Positions 38,117 through 46,574 of a stretch of 64,000 bases of DNA are shown here, piece after piece. Origin of the DNA: an uncultured Nocardioides sp. GTDB taxonomy: Bacteria; Actinomycetota; Actinomycetes; Propionibacteriales; Nocardioidaceae. The position numbers were made by a program, and so were the translations under genes. Positions within the stretch are counted from its first letter, which is position 1, and the number at the start of each line of letters is the position of its first letter. The stretch covers positions 496,001 to 560,000 of the forward strand of contig NZ_CANLDB010000001.1 of the NCBI RefSeq assembly GCF_947489365.1, read 5' to 3'. The notes beneath the pieces were generated by a model. It was not told the DNA's origin and searched no databases. It saw only the letters and a program-made list of their open reading frames with translations.

Positions 38117-39253
38117 TCAGAGGCCGAGCGACCGGCCGATGATCTCCTTCTGGATCTCGGTCGTCCCGCCGTAGATGGTCTGCACGCGGCTGTCCAGGAA
38201 CGCCTTCGCGACCGGGTACTCCATCATGTAGCCGTAGCCGCCGTGCAGCTGGACGGCGACGTCGGCGGTCTTGGTCTGCAGCTCGGTGGTCCACCACTTC
38301 GCCATCGAGGCGAGGCTGGTGTCGAGGGTGCCCTCGTTGTGGCGCCGGACGCAGTCGTCGAGGAACACCCGCGCGACGTGCACCTCGGTCGCCATCTCGG
38401 CGAGCGTGAAGCGCGTGTGCTGGAACTTCGAGATCGGGCGGCCGAACGCCTGCCGCTCCTTGACGTAGGCCAGCGACAGCTCGAGCAGCTGCTCGCAGGC
38501 GGTGACCGCGATCATGGCGATCGACAGCCGCTCCTGCGGGAGGTTCTGCATCAGGTACACGAACCCGCCGCCCTCCTCGCCGAGGAGGTTGTCCTTCGGG
38601 ACGACGACGTTGTCGAACGACAGTTCGGCGGTGTCCTGGGCCTTCATGCCGACCTTGTCGAGGTTGCGCCCGCGCTCGAAGCCCTCCATGCCGCGCTCGA
38701 CCACGAGCAGGCTGATGCCCTGGTGGCCGGCGTCCGGGTCGGTGCGGCACACCACGATGACGAGGTCGGCGTTGATGCCGTTGCTGATGAACGTCTTCGA
38801 GCCGTTCAGCACCCAGTGGTCGCCCTTGTCGACGGCGTGGGTGCGGATGCCCTGCAGGTCGCTGCCGGCGCCGGGCTCGGTCATCGCGATCGCGGTGATC
38901 GTCTCTCCGGACACGCAGCCGGGCAGCCAGCGCTGCTTCTGCTCCTCGGTCCCGAGCGTGGTGATGTAGGGGACGATGATGTCGGTGTGGACCGGGAAGC
39001 CGGGCCCGCTCGCCATCGCCCGCGACATCTCCTCGCTCAGCACGAGGTTGTAGCGGAAGTCGGTCGCCCCGAGCCCGCCGTACTCCTCGGGGACGTCGAA
39101 GCACAGCAGCCCCGCCTGGCCCGCCTTCGCCCACACCTCGCGCGGGACGATGCCCGCCGCCTCCCACTCGGCGTGGTGGGGGACGACCTCGCGGTCCATG
39201 AAGGCCCGCGCGGTGGTCCGGAAGTCTTCGTGCTCCTGCTCCAGCAACGTCAC
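38117..39253 (-). CDS. acyl-CoA dehydrogenase
   Basis: 378 aa FAD enzyme of fatty acid or branched-chain acyl-CoA oxidation. TEPGAGSDLQGIRT (about 128-141) and WVLNGSKTFISNGINADLVIV (about 152-172) are the FAD/substrate blocks. In medium-chain enzymes the catalytic Glu lies in YEGT; here that site reads YGGT (near 359), as in long-chain and isovaleryl types where the base is on another helix. ACEQLLELSLAYVKERQAFG supplies candidate glutamates in the matching region. Start GTG 39253. Single gene; specificity unknown. Confidence 0.9.
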   Translation of the reverse strand: MTLLEQEHEDFRTTARAFMDREVVPHHAEWEAAGIVPREVWAKAGQAGLLCFDVPEEYGGLGATDFRYNLVLSEEMSRAMASGPGFPVHTDIIVPYITTLGTEEQKQRWLPGCVSGETITAIAMTEPGAGSDLQGIRTHAVDKGDHWVLNGSKTFISNGINADLVIVVCRTDPDAGHQGISLLVVERGMEGFERGRNLDKVGMKAQDTAELSFDNVVVPKDNLLGEEGGGFVYLMQNLPQERLSIAMIAVTACEQLLELSLAYVKERQAFGRPISKFQHTRFTLAEMATEVHVARVFLDDCVRRHNEGTLDTSLASMAKWWTTELQTKTADVAVQLHGGYGYMMEYPVAKAFLDSRVQTIYGGTTEIQKEIIGRSLGL

Positions 39254-39386
39254 CCGCTGATCGTGACACCATCACTGTCACGGTTCAAGGGCCAGTTCCC
39301 GTCCTCAGACGCCCGGGCGGTACAGGTCCTCCACACCCCGGACCGATCGTCGCCCGGGGGCAGACGGGGGTCGGGACGATCCACGC

Positions 39387-40331
39387 GTGCTGCTGCCACC
39401 GCCCGTCCTCGCGCTCGCCTCCCGGCAGAGCGGGGTCGTGTCGCGCCGTCAGCTCGTCGGCGTCGGGGCGTGTGACGGTGACCTCCGGTCGTGGCTGCGA
39501 CACAGACTCCTCGTCGTGGTCCACCGGGGCGTCTACGTCACCCACACCGGCGCGCTGAGCTGGTCGGAGCGGGCCTGGGCAGCAGTGCTGTACGCCGAGC
39601 TCGCGTCGCTCCACGGCCCATCGGCGATCCTGGCCTCCCTGGGGCGCAGCCGACAGGTGTCCGAGAAGGCGGCGATCCAGGTGGCGGTCGAGCTCGGACG
39701 CCGTCCGTCCTCGCCCGAGGGGGTCGTGGTGAGGCGAGTGGCCCGCTTCGAGGAGCGGTCCCTCCTCGGCCTCAGTCCGCCGCGTGCGCGCATCGAGGAT
39801 GCCGCTCTCGACGCCGCCGCGGAGGCGACGGACGACCTCGGCGCGATCGCCGTCCTCGCCGAGGTCGTCGGGTCACGTCGCACCACGCCCGCCCGGATCA
39901 CAGCGGCCCTGGACGCCCGGGGGCGGATCGAGCGCCGGGTCCTTCACCAGGGCGCGTTGTCGGACCTGAGCCTGGGAGCGTGCTCCGTGCTCGAGCGCGA
40001 GTACCTGAACCGGGTCGAGCGGGCGCACGGGCTCCCGGCGGCAGCCCGCCAGGTCCGGGCGAGCGCCCGCGGCTCGGTCTTCCGCGACGTCCTCTACGGG
40101 AGGTACCGCGCGGTGGTCGAGCTCGACGGGCGGGCCGACCACACCCACCTCCTCGACCGGGACCGCGACCTCGAGCGGGACCTCCATGCCGTGGAGGACG
40201 GGCTGGTCACGCTGCGTCTCGGCCATGGTCAGGTGCACGACCGAGCCTGCGCGACGGCCGGCTTCGTCGGCCGTGCGCTCGTCCGCGGGGGTTGGACCGG
40301 CCGCCCCAGGCGCTGTGCGCGCTGCCGGTGA
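39387..40331 (+). CDS. AbiEi-like / DUF559 domain protein
   Basis: 314 aa. The N-terminal 80 residues (LALASRQSGVVSRRQLVGVGACDGDLRSWLRHRLLVVVHRGVYV) resemble the winged-helix N-domain of AbiEi-type antitoxins. The C-terminus (YRAVVELDGRADHTHLLDRDRDLERDLHAVEDGLVTLRLGHGQV, about 238-281) resembles the DUF559/Vsr-type endonuclease fold, with the Glu of VVELDG as a possible PD-(D/E)xK acid. This combination is frequent in actinobacteria and its function is not known. No AbiEii-type toxin gene is next to it. 133 bp from the divergent acyl-CoA dehydrogenase. Confidence 0.72.
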   Translation: MLLPPPVLALASRQSGVVSRRQLVGVGACDGDLRSWLRHRLLVVVHRGVYVTHTGALSWSERAWAAVLYAELASLHGPSAILASLGRSRQVSEKAAIQVAVELGRRPSSPEGVVVRRVARFEERSLLGLSPPRARIEDAALDAAAEATDDLGAIAVLAEVVGSRRTTPARITAALDARGRIERRVLHQGALSDLSLGACSVLEREYLNRVERAHGLPAAARQVRASARGSVFRDVLYGRYRAVVELDGRADHTHLLDRDRDLERDLHAVEDGLVTLRLGHGQVHDRACATAGFVGRALVRGGWTGRPRRCARCR

Positions 40332-40338
40332 CACGACA

Positions 40339-40381
40339 AGGTGGAGAGTTACTGCTCCTGAGGAGCAGCAACTCTCCACCT
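40339..40381. terminator. bidirectional terminator between convergent genes
   Basis: Two 21-nt arms with one mismatch, cores GGTGGAGAGTT and AACTCTCCACC with GCTCCT / AGGAGC at the centre, almost without loop, between the stop codons at 40331 and 40401. Confidence 0.85.
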
Positions 40382-40400
40382 ACCGGGGCGTGACAGCGCC

Positions 40401-41762
40401 TCAGACCAGCCCGAGCTCCACCGCGCGGTCGACGGTGTCGTCCACGTGCACCGTCTCGTAGCCGAGCCGCGCCAGCAGGCTGCACCCGATGGCGGCGCGA
40501 ACGCCGCTGCGGCAGTGCACCCACACCGGCCGGGCCGGGACCTCGTCGGTGCGACGCAGCAGCTCGTGCAGCGGCACGTGCAGCGAGCCGTCGATGCCGC
40601 CGGACGCCCGCTCGTCCTCGCGGCGGATGTCGAGCACCGTGATCGCCGAGCGCTCCGCCGCGGAGAGTCCCGCCAGGTCGTCGAAGGTGACGACCCGGCG
40701 CTGTCGGAGCTGGTCGGCGTCCGCCGCCAGGTCGTGCGGCGCGCCGACCGCGGCGCCCTCGGGCCGGTCGATGCCGATCCGGACCAGCTGCCGCTGGGCC
40801 TCGGCGACCTGCTCGGCACTCTCGCCGAGCAGGGTCACCGGGGCGCCCCACGGCATCAGCCAGCCGAGGTACGTCGACATCTGGCCGCCGAGCTCGATGC
40901 TGACCGTGCCGGCCAGGTGCTCCGCGGCGTACGCCGTCCGCGACCGCAGGTCGACGACCCACTCCCGCGCCGCGAGCCGTTTGCGCAGCTCGTCCGGCTC
41001 CACCGGGGTCGGCGCCGACAGGTCGACCGGACCCGCGCCCGCGAGGTTCGCCACGCCCATGTGGGCGTAGTAGGCCGGGTACGCCGTCAGGCCGGCGATC
41101 AGCCGCTCGGCGAAGGCGTCCTCGTCGTCGGTCAGCAGCGCCTCGTTGCGGGCGAGCTCCTCGGCGATCGTGGAGGTGTCGGTGACCACGCCGGTCGATC
41201 CCGACGAGCAGAAGCTGCCGAACCCGTGGGTGGGGAAGACCCGTGTCCCGCCCGGGAGACGGGCCAGGCGCCGGGCGGAGCGGTACTGCTCACGGGTGAG
41301 CTCCTCGGTGCGGTGGTCCCCGAGGAGGTCGGTGCGGCCCACCGACCCGAACAGCAGCGACCCGCCCGTGAACAGGGCCCCGGGACCGTCCCCGGGGACC
41401 GCCTCCACCAGGTAGGCCAGGTGCGTGGCGGTGTGGCCGGGGGTGGCCAGCACCCGCACCCGCAGGCCGCCCACGGTGAGGGTCGCCCCGTCGCTGACGC
41501 CGACCCGCTCGAACGCGACCGGGTCGGCCGCGTTGACGAGGTAGTCCGCGCCGCTGCGCCGGGCGAGCTCGAGCCCGCCCGAGACGTAGTCGTTGTGGAC
41601 GTGGGTCTCCGCGACCGCGGCGCAGGCCAGGCCGCGCTCCGCGAGCAGGTGCTCGACCCGGTCGATGTCGCGCTGCGGGTCGACGACCAGGGCCGTGGCG
41701 CCGTCGTGGGCGACGTAGCTGCGGTCGCCGAGCTCGCTGGTCTCGAGGACCTCGACCTGCAC
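40401..41762 (-). CDS. persulfide dioxygenase-rhodanese fusion (MBL-fold, ETHE1-like)
   Basis: 453 aa from GTG 41762. Residues 1-235 are an ETHE1-like MBL domain: ETHVHNDYVSGG (about 52-63), TPGHTATHLAYLV (about 110-122), FTGGSLLFGSVGRTDLLG and PTHGFGSFCS. Two rhodanese domains follow: the first (about 260-350) has no active-site Cys, the second has VWVHCRSGVRAAIG with the catalytic Cys. Such fusions oxidise glutathione- or mycothiol-type persulfides to sulfite and pass sulfur on. Lies 20 bp downstream of the YeeE transporter gene, last gene of the sulfur module. Confidence 0.9.
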   Translation of the reverse strand: MQVEVLETSELGDRSYVAHDGATALVVDPQRDIDRVEHLLAERGLACAAVAETHVHNDYVSGGLELARRSGADYLVNAADPVAFERVGVSDGATLTVGGLRVRVLATPGHTATHLAYLVEAVPGDGPGALFTGGSLLFGSVGRTDLLGDHRTEELTREQYRSARRLARLPGGTRVFPTHGFGSFCSSGSTGVVTDTSTIAEELARNEALLTDDEDAFAERLIAGLTAYPAYYAHMGVANLAGAGPVDLSAPTPVEPDELRKRLAAREWVVDLRSRTAYAAEHLAGTVSIELGGQMSTYLGWLMPWGAPVTLLGESAEQVAEAQRQLVRIGIDRPEGAAVGAPHDLAADADQLRQRRVVTFDDLAGLSAAERSAITVLDIRREDERASGGIDGSLHVPLHELLRRTDEVPARPVWVHCRSGVRAAIGCSLLARLGYETVHVDDTVDRAVELGLV

Positions 41763-41782
41763 CCCGGCCCGAGCCGGCGCGC

Positions 41783-43042
41783 TCAACAGACCGAGTCCGT
41801 CGGCTTGGGGTTGCTCAGCCCGAACAGCGGACGCAGCGCGAGGCCGGCCGCGGTGCCGCCCAGCGCCATGAGGCCCCACAGCCAGCCGTGGAGGCTGAAC
41901 GAGGCGATGCCGCCGAAGTAGGCGCCGATGTTGCAGCCGAACGCGATGCGGGCGCCGTACCCCATCATGATGCCGCCGACGACCGCGCCGAGGGCGAGCC
42001 TGCCGGGGATCCGCTTGTGGACGACGAACGCGCCGGCCATGGCGGAGGCGATGAGTGCGCCGAGGATGATGCCGAAGTCCATCACCGAGGTCTTCTCGGC
42101 GAAGATGCCGGCCTGGTACTTCGCGAGGTTCATCGGGTCCTGCCAGAAGCCCCAGGACAGGACGTCGACCCCGACGGCGTCGAGGATCTTGCTGCCCCAG
42201 AGGCTGAACGCGAAGGTGACGCCCCAGGCGCCGCCGGACACCCACAGGGTGAGGGCGTTGAGGCCGGCGAGCAGCAGCGCGCCCACCCACAGCGGCCACG
42301 AGCCGCGGACGGCGCGGGCGAGGCCGGTCGCGACCGGCGCGCGGTCGACCGGGGGGACGCTGCCGCGGCGGGCGACGACGTACGTCGCGCCGACGATCGC
42401 GCCGACGGCGGCCATGGTGATCACCCAGGCACCGGTGTAGCCGAACGGCTGGATCTGCGCGAGCGAGACCGGCTCCGCGGCGGGCAGGCCCGTCCAGAAG
42501 CCGAACGTGTAGGCGCCGAGGACCGAGCCGACGATGAAGCCGCCGAGCGTGATGAGGACGGCGGTCTGCCCGCTGCCGACCGCGAACAGCGTGCCGGAGG
42601 CGCAGGAGCCGCCGAGCTGCATGCCGACGCCGAACAGGAAGGCGCCGACGACGACGCCGAACCCGATCGGGGCCAGGGTCGGGGTCGCGGGGACGCCCTG
42701 CCAGGCCACGCCGACCGCGAGGATCGGCGCGAACAGGGTGGCGGCGACGCCGATCATCAGCATGTGGGCCCGCAGCCCCGCGCCCTGCCGGACCGAGACC
42801 AGCTGGCGCCACGCGGAGGTGAAGCCGAAGCGGCTGTGGAACAGCACGAAGCCCAGGGCGAGCCCGATCGCGAAGAGCACGCCGGGGACGGTCCCCGAGC
42901 GCAGGACGATGAAGCCGCCGAGCGCCAGCGCCACGACGGCGCCGCCCAGGACGACGGGCACCTGGGGCGGGGGAGCGGTGTCGGCCTCGGCGGCTGAGCG
43001 CGCCGAGCGTGTCGGACGGGGTGGTTCGACGGTGGTGGCCAT
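41783..43042 (-). CDS. YeeE/YedE family sulfur-compound transporter
   Basis: 419 aa, about 9-10 membrane segments. Two YeeE signature blocks with conserved cysteines: GMQLGGSCASGTLFAVGSG (about 141-159) and ARIAFGCNIGAYFGG (about 368-382). YeeE proteins import thiosulfate or related sulfur species. N-terminal 28 residues are hydrophilic. ATG 43042 is preceded by AAGGAA. Between the membrane-anchored protein gene (42 bp upstream) and the persulfide dioxygenase gene, so it likely moves sulfur produced outside into the cell. Confidence 0.9.
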   Translation of the reverse strand: MATTVEPPRPTRSARSAAEADTAPPPQVPVVLGGAVVALALGGFIVLRSGTVPGVLFAIGLALGFVLFHSRFGFTSAWRQLVSVRQGAGLRAHMLMIGVAATLFAPILAVGVAWQGVPATPTLAPIGFGVVVGAFLFGVGMQLGGSCASGTLFAVGSGQTAVLITLGGFIVGSVLGAYTFGFWTGLPAAEPVSLAQIQPFGYTGAWVITMAAVGAIVGATYVVARRGSVPPVDRAPVATGLARAVRGSWPLWVGALLLAGLNALTLWVSGGAWGVTFAFSLWGSKILDAVGVDVLSWGFWQDPMNLAKYQAGIFAEKTSVMDFGIILGALIASAMAGAFVVHKRIPGRLALGAVVGGIMMGYGARIAFGCNIGAYFGGIASFSLHGWLWGLMALGGTAAGLALRPLFGLSNPKPTDSVC

Positions 43043-43083
43043 GGTGCGTTCCTTGTCTGGTGCGTGCGGTCGGTGTGCGGGTG

Positions 43084-44424
43084 CTACTCGGAGAGGGTGT
43101 TGCTGGCGGTGTTCTCGCGGGCGTCCAGCACCGTGCCGGCTGCCTCCAGGGTGCCGACCGGGGTGATGGTGCCTCCGGGGAACCACGAGATCTGGGTCGC
43201 GTGGTTGTGGGTGGGCGAGCCGTCGGTCGGTGGCTCGGCCATGAGGATCGACGCCCGGGACGCGGCGTACAGCTGGACGGGCTGGGGCTTCGTGCCCCGC
43301 GCCTCCGCGAACGCGGCGTACCCGCTGGAGGTGGGCGCCTGGCCCGGCAGGAGCGTGCGGACCAGGTCGGCGTACCGGGCCGCGTCGGCGGACCGGATGT
43401 CGAAGTCCAGCGGCAGGACCGCGCCGGAGGTCGAGTCGACCACCCCGCGCGACAGCAGCCAGGGCGCGAGCCAGGTGCCGTCGGAGCGGACCGGTTGCTC
43501 GGTGAGCGGCAGGCGGCTGACGGCGGCGAGGCCCTCGGCGGAGGTCTCCCAGCCGGCGACCTCGAGCAGGGCGGTGCGGCCCGTGGCGGGGGCGTCGGGG
43601 TCCACGACCTCGACGCCGGAGCCCTCGGCGGCCTCGCGGACGGTGTCGAGGGCCGCGGTGGAGCGCTCGGAGTCGTCGGCGCGCACCGCGAGCCGGCGTA
43701 CGCCGCGGGCGGCGAGCGTCTCGACCGTGTCGCCGAGGGTCGTCGCGTCCGCGCGGCTCAGCTCGTCGCTCGGGCACGCGCCCACGTCGGGGTCCTCGCC
43801 GGCGGCCAGCACGGCCACCGAGGCGCTGAGGCACTCGGGGGCGTCGGCGCTGCGCCACGCGGGGGAGACATCGACCTGCTCACCGGTGTCGACCGGCAGG
43901 GTGTGCCTCACGCCGTCGAGCTCGACGACGACCTCGTCGGAGCCCGTCTCGAGGTCGACGCGGGCCCAGAGCCCGTCCGTGCCGGGGACGGCCTGTGCGG
44001 CGACGGGCTCGGTGCCCGTCGAGCCGATGAGCACGCCGGCCTCGTCCGACCCGTGGTCGGAGCCGTGCTCGGACCCGTGCTCGGCCCCGTGGCCCGCGGC
44101 CGGTCCGGAGATGTCGAGCCGGACGACGTTCTCGCCCGGGGTGGCGGGTCCGACCGCCACGGTGAGGGCGGTCTCGTCGTCGGTGACGACGCGCTGCACC
44201 GACGGGACGCCGGCCTCGGTCGGACCGAGGTGCTGTACGTCCTCGGACGCCGCGGCGGCGTCGGAGGCCCGAGGGGCGTCGAGCTGCCAGACGGCGACCC
44301 CGGCGGCCAGGCCCAGCGCCAGGACGCCGCCCGTGACGGCGGCGAGGGGCCGGGCCCCCCGCCGACCGCCGTGGCTCGCGCCACGACGGTCGGCGGGGGT
44401 GGTGCCGGGGTGGTGCTCGGTCAC
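43084..44424 (-). CDS. membrane-anchored extracytoplasmic protein with His-rich segment, sulfur module
   Basis: 446 aa from GTG 44424. Basic N-terminus and one membrane segment (about 27-46), the rest outside. Residues 75-175 have the beta-sandwich pattern of CopC/YtkA-like domains (TDDETALTVAVGPATPGENVVRLDISG, then GLWARVDLETGSDEVVVELDG), interrupted by a His-rich loop at 112-124 (H112, H116, H120, H124 in HGxx repeats). The remaining 250 residues look like a type I binding-protein fold (SVAVLAAGEDPDVGACPSDELSRADATTLGDTVETLAARG). Possibly a copper-delivery or sensing partner for the SBP56-like protein whose gene it overlaps by 4 bp. Function is inference. Confidence 0.75.
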   Translation of the reverse strand: MTEHHPGTTPADRRGASHGGRRGARPLAAVTGGVLALGLAAGVAVWQLDAPRASDAAAASEDVQHLGPTEAGVPSVQRVVTDDETALTVAVGPATPGENVVRLDISGPAAGHGAEHGSEHGSDHGSDEAGVLIGSTGTEPVAAQAVPGTDGLWARVDLETGSDEVVVELDGVRHTLPVDTGEQVDVSPAWRSADAPECLSASVAVLAAGEDPDVGACPSDELSRADATTLGDTVETLAARGVRRLAVRADDSERSTAALDTVREAAEGSGVEVVDPDAPATGRTALLEVAGWETSAEGLAAVSRLPLTEQPVRSDGTWLAPWLLSRGVVDSTSGAVLPLDFDIRSADAARYADLVRTLLPGQAPTSSGYAAFAEARGTKPQPVQLYAASRASILMAEPPTDGSPTHNHATQISWFPGGTITPVGTLEAAGTVLDARENTASNTLSE

Positions 44425-46391
44425 TTGACGTCCTCGTCGGCGGTCACGAAGAGCATCGAGTGCGGCTTGGCCGGACCCCACTCGCCGTGCGGCCACGCCG
44501 CGCGGTCGAAGTCGAGGCAGGCCTGGCCGGTGTACTCGTCGCGGAACTCCTCGTCGAGCGCCAGCGTGCCGTCCTCGGCCTGGTCGGCGATGCACACGCG
44601 GTGGTCGCCGTTCAGGCCCGTGCGGGCGACGAAGTAGTTGCTGTACGCCAGACGCTTGGCCACCGCGTCGTCGCGGTAGAAGCCGTCCTCGCCGAGCTCC
44701 AGGTTGTCCAGCGCGCCCCAGTGCGGGCCGCCGGGGGCGGACTGCACGTCGACGACCGCGGGGCAGTCGGACTCCTCGCCGCCGGCGGTGACCTCGGCCA
44801 GCGTGTCGATCTTGCACTCGGGGGCGTCACCCGAGGCGAGGAGCTCCTCGATGTCGAGCACCAGGATGTACGGCTTGCTGCCGTCGGTGCCCTGGCGTCC
44901 CTGGACCGCGTGGTATAGGTACTTGTCGTCGTAGCTGGTCTGGATCCAGGCGCCGTTGCTGCCGCCGCCGTAGTAGTTGCCGGCCGGGTCGGCCGTCTTG
45001 TTCGACGTGGTCACGTCGAAGACCTGGCGCCACGTCGGCTTGTCGACGGTGATGTCGGGGGCGTAGAAGATCGCGCCACCCTGCATCGTCGAGACGAACG
45101 CGCCCTTGTTCTCGGGCTGGTTGGTGACCGTCACCTCCATCGCCGCGCGGTTCTCCTCGTGGTGCGCGACCTTGCCGGTGCGGGGGCCGTCGGGGAGGAA
45201 CGAGACGTTCTTCAGCTCCGGGGCGTCCTGGTCGGAGATGTCGTAGGTGCGGACCGTCGGGCGCCGCAGGTACGACGAGGGCGCCTGCACCGGGTTGAGG
45301 ATGATGTTGCGCGGCTCGTTGTAGTCGCTGGTGATGAGGATGTCGAGGTCCTCGCGGGCCTGGATGCCGTGCGGGTTGGCGCAGGTCGGACGCGGCAGCG
45401 CGGGGATGTTGTCGCACCGCAGCTTCGTCTCGCCCTCCTCCGGCGTCGCGGGGGCCTCGTAGATCGTCTCGCCGTTCTCACCGAGCCGGACCACCTCGCC
45501 GGGCGAGCCGGCGAAGCCGTTGCCGAAGCGGGTCGAGCCGTCGGAGTAGGTGCAGGGGCCGGGGACGTCCGGGCCGCCCATGTAGGTGCCGTAGGCCTTG
45601 TTGTCCTTCGTCACCCAGTAGGCGTCCGGCACCGTGCCGCACAGCGTGTCGGTCGGGAGGTTGATCCCCTTCAGCGACAGCGCGGGCAGGTTGGAGGTGT
45701 CCAGGACGTAGGTGACGTCGGTGAACAGGCCGCCGGCGAAGATGTTCTGGCCCTTCTGCCACGTGTACTGCATGTGGTGGGGCTCGTTCTCGACGAGCGG
45801 GCCGACCGTGGCGGTGTTGACGACCTTGCCGTAGGTCTCCGACTCGGGCGTGGCGTCGATGACGGCGAAGAAGTCGGGACCGATCAGGTCCTTCTGGCCG
45901 ATGAGGTCCGGCCCGATGGACTTCGGCAGGTCCAGCAGGTCCGCGCCGGACTTGTCGAGGATGTTGTTGTCACCCGCCCAGGCGACGAGGTACTTGCGGC
46001 GCACCCCGTCGTCCGGGGCCTCGCCGCCGGAGTCGCCGCCCACGACGGGCAGGTCGACGAGGTCGAGGTCGAGGCCGGGCACGTCCTCGAGGACGTCGAG
46101 CGCGCTCGCCGACAGCAGGTCGGGGCGGATGTGGTTCTTCACCCAGTACTGGCGGCCGTCGCCGCCCTTCTTGCTGGACGTGTTGGTCAGGATGTCGCCG
46201 CCGGCGACCTGCTCGAGCAGGTCCTCCACGGACTCCTGGGTGTCGGACGGGGTGTCGACGGGGCCGGCGTCGGCCGCCGCCGGTTCGACACCCGCGGACT
46301 GGCTCTGCCAGCCGAGGGTGCTCACGACCAGCAGTGAGCTGGCGAGGACGGCGAGCCTGGTGCCCGACCGCCTCCTGGACTTGAGCTGCAC
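44421..46391 (-). CDS. secreted SBP56-family (methanethiol oxidase-like) protein
   Basis: 656 aa with a signal sequence (residues 1-33, LAVLASSLLVVSTLG). Blocks in SBP56 order: DFFAVIDATPESETYGKVV (173-191), then EPHHMQYTW with H205-H206 (as LHHSGW of selenium-binding protein 1), NPHGIQ with H341 before a DILITSDYNEP strand, RTYDISDQDAPEL (381-393), VAHHEE (H410-H411), and C-terminal WGPAKPHSMLF with H644 (as LGPALAHELRY). These His are the likely copper ligands. SBP56-type methanethiol oxidases turn CH3SH into H2S, formaldehyde and H2O2. It is longer than typical members (about 430-470 aa). First gene of the sulfur operon; substrate is inference. Confidence 0.72.
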   Translation of the reverse strand: MQLKSRRRSGTRLAVLASSLLVVSTLGWQSQSAGVEPAAADAGPVDTPSDTQESVEDLLEQVAGGDILTNTSSKKGGDGRQYWVKNHIRPDLLSASALDVLEDVPGLDLDLVDLPVVGGDSGGEAPDDGVRRKYLVAWAGDNNILDKSGADLLDLPKSIGPDLIGQKDLIGPDFFAVIDATPESETYGKVVNTATVGPLVENEPHHMQYTWQKGQNIFAGGLFTDVTYVLDTSNLPALSLKGINLPTDTLCGTVPDAYWVTKDNKAYGTYMGGPDVPGPCTYSDGSTRFGNGFAGSPGEVVRLGENGETIYEAPATPEEGETKLRCDNIPALPRPTCANPHGIQAREDLDILITSDYNEPRNIILNPVQAPSSYLRRPTVRTYDISDQDAPELKNVSFLPDGPRTGKVAHHEENRAAMEVTVTNQPENKGAFVSTMQGGAIFYAPDITVDKPTWRQVFDVTTSNKTADPAGNYYGGGSNGAWIQTSYDDKYLYHAVQGRQGTDGSKPYILVLDIEELLASGDAPECKIDTLAEVTAGGEESDCPAVVDVQSAPGGPHWGALDNLELGEDGFYRDDAVAKRLAYSNYFVARTGLNGDHRVCIADQAEDGTLALDEEFRDEYTGQACLDFDRAAWPHGEWGPAKPHSMLFVTADEDVK

Positions 46392-46416
46392 GGTGATGCC
46401 TCCGAGAGATCGGCGT

Positions 46417-46460
46417 CAAGGTCACTTACGAGTGGAACTCGGCAAAGTTAAGTGACCTTG
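46417..46460 (-). promoter_or_regulatory. inverted repeat upstream of the SBP56-like gene
   Basis: CAAGGTCACTTA (46417-46428) and TAAGTGACCTTG (46449-46460) are perfect 12-nt arms 20 bp apart, 26 bp upstream of ATG 46391. Spacing of two to three helical turns suits a dimeric or paired regulator site rather than a terminator. From 46461 to 46574 I see no gene. Confidence 0.65.
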
Positions 46461-46574
46461 TCGCCTTGAGGCCTTCGAGATGCTGTCGAACGGTGCTCAC
46501 AGGATCCTGGTGGGACAGGGCGTAACCCCGGCGGCGGTGGTTCGTTCAGGCGCGCCCAGGAGGTACGGACGGGC

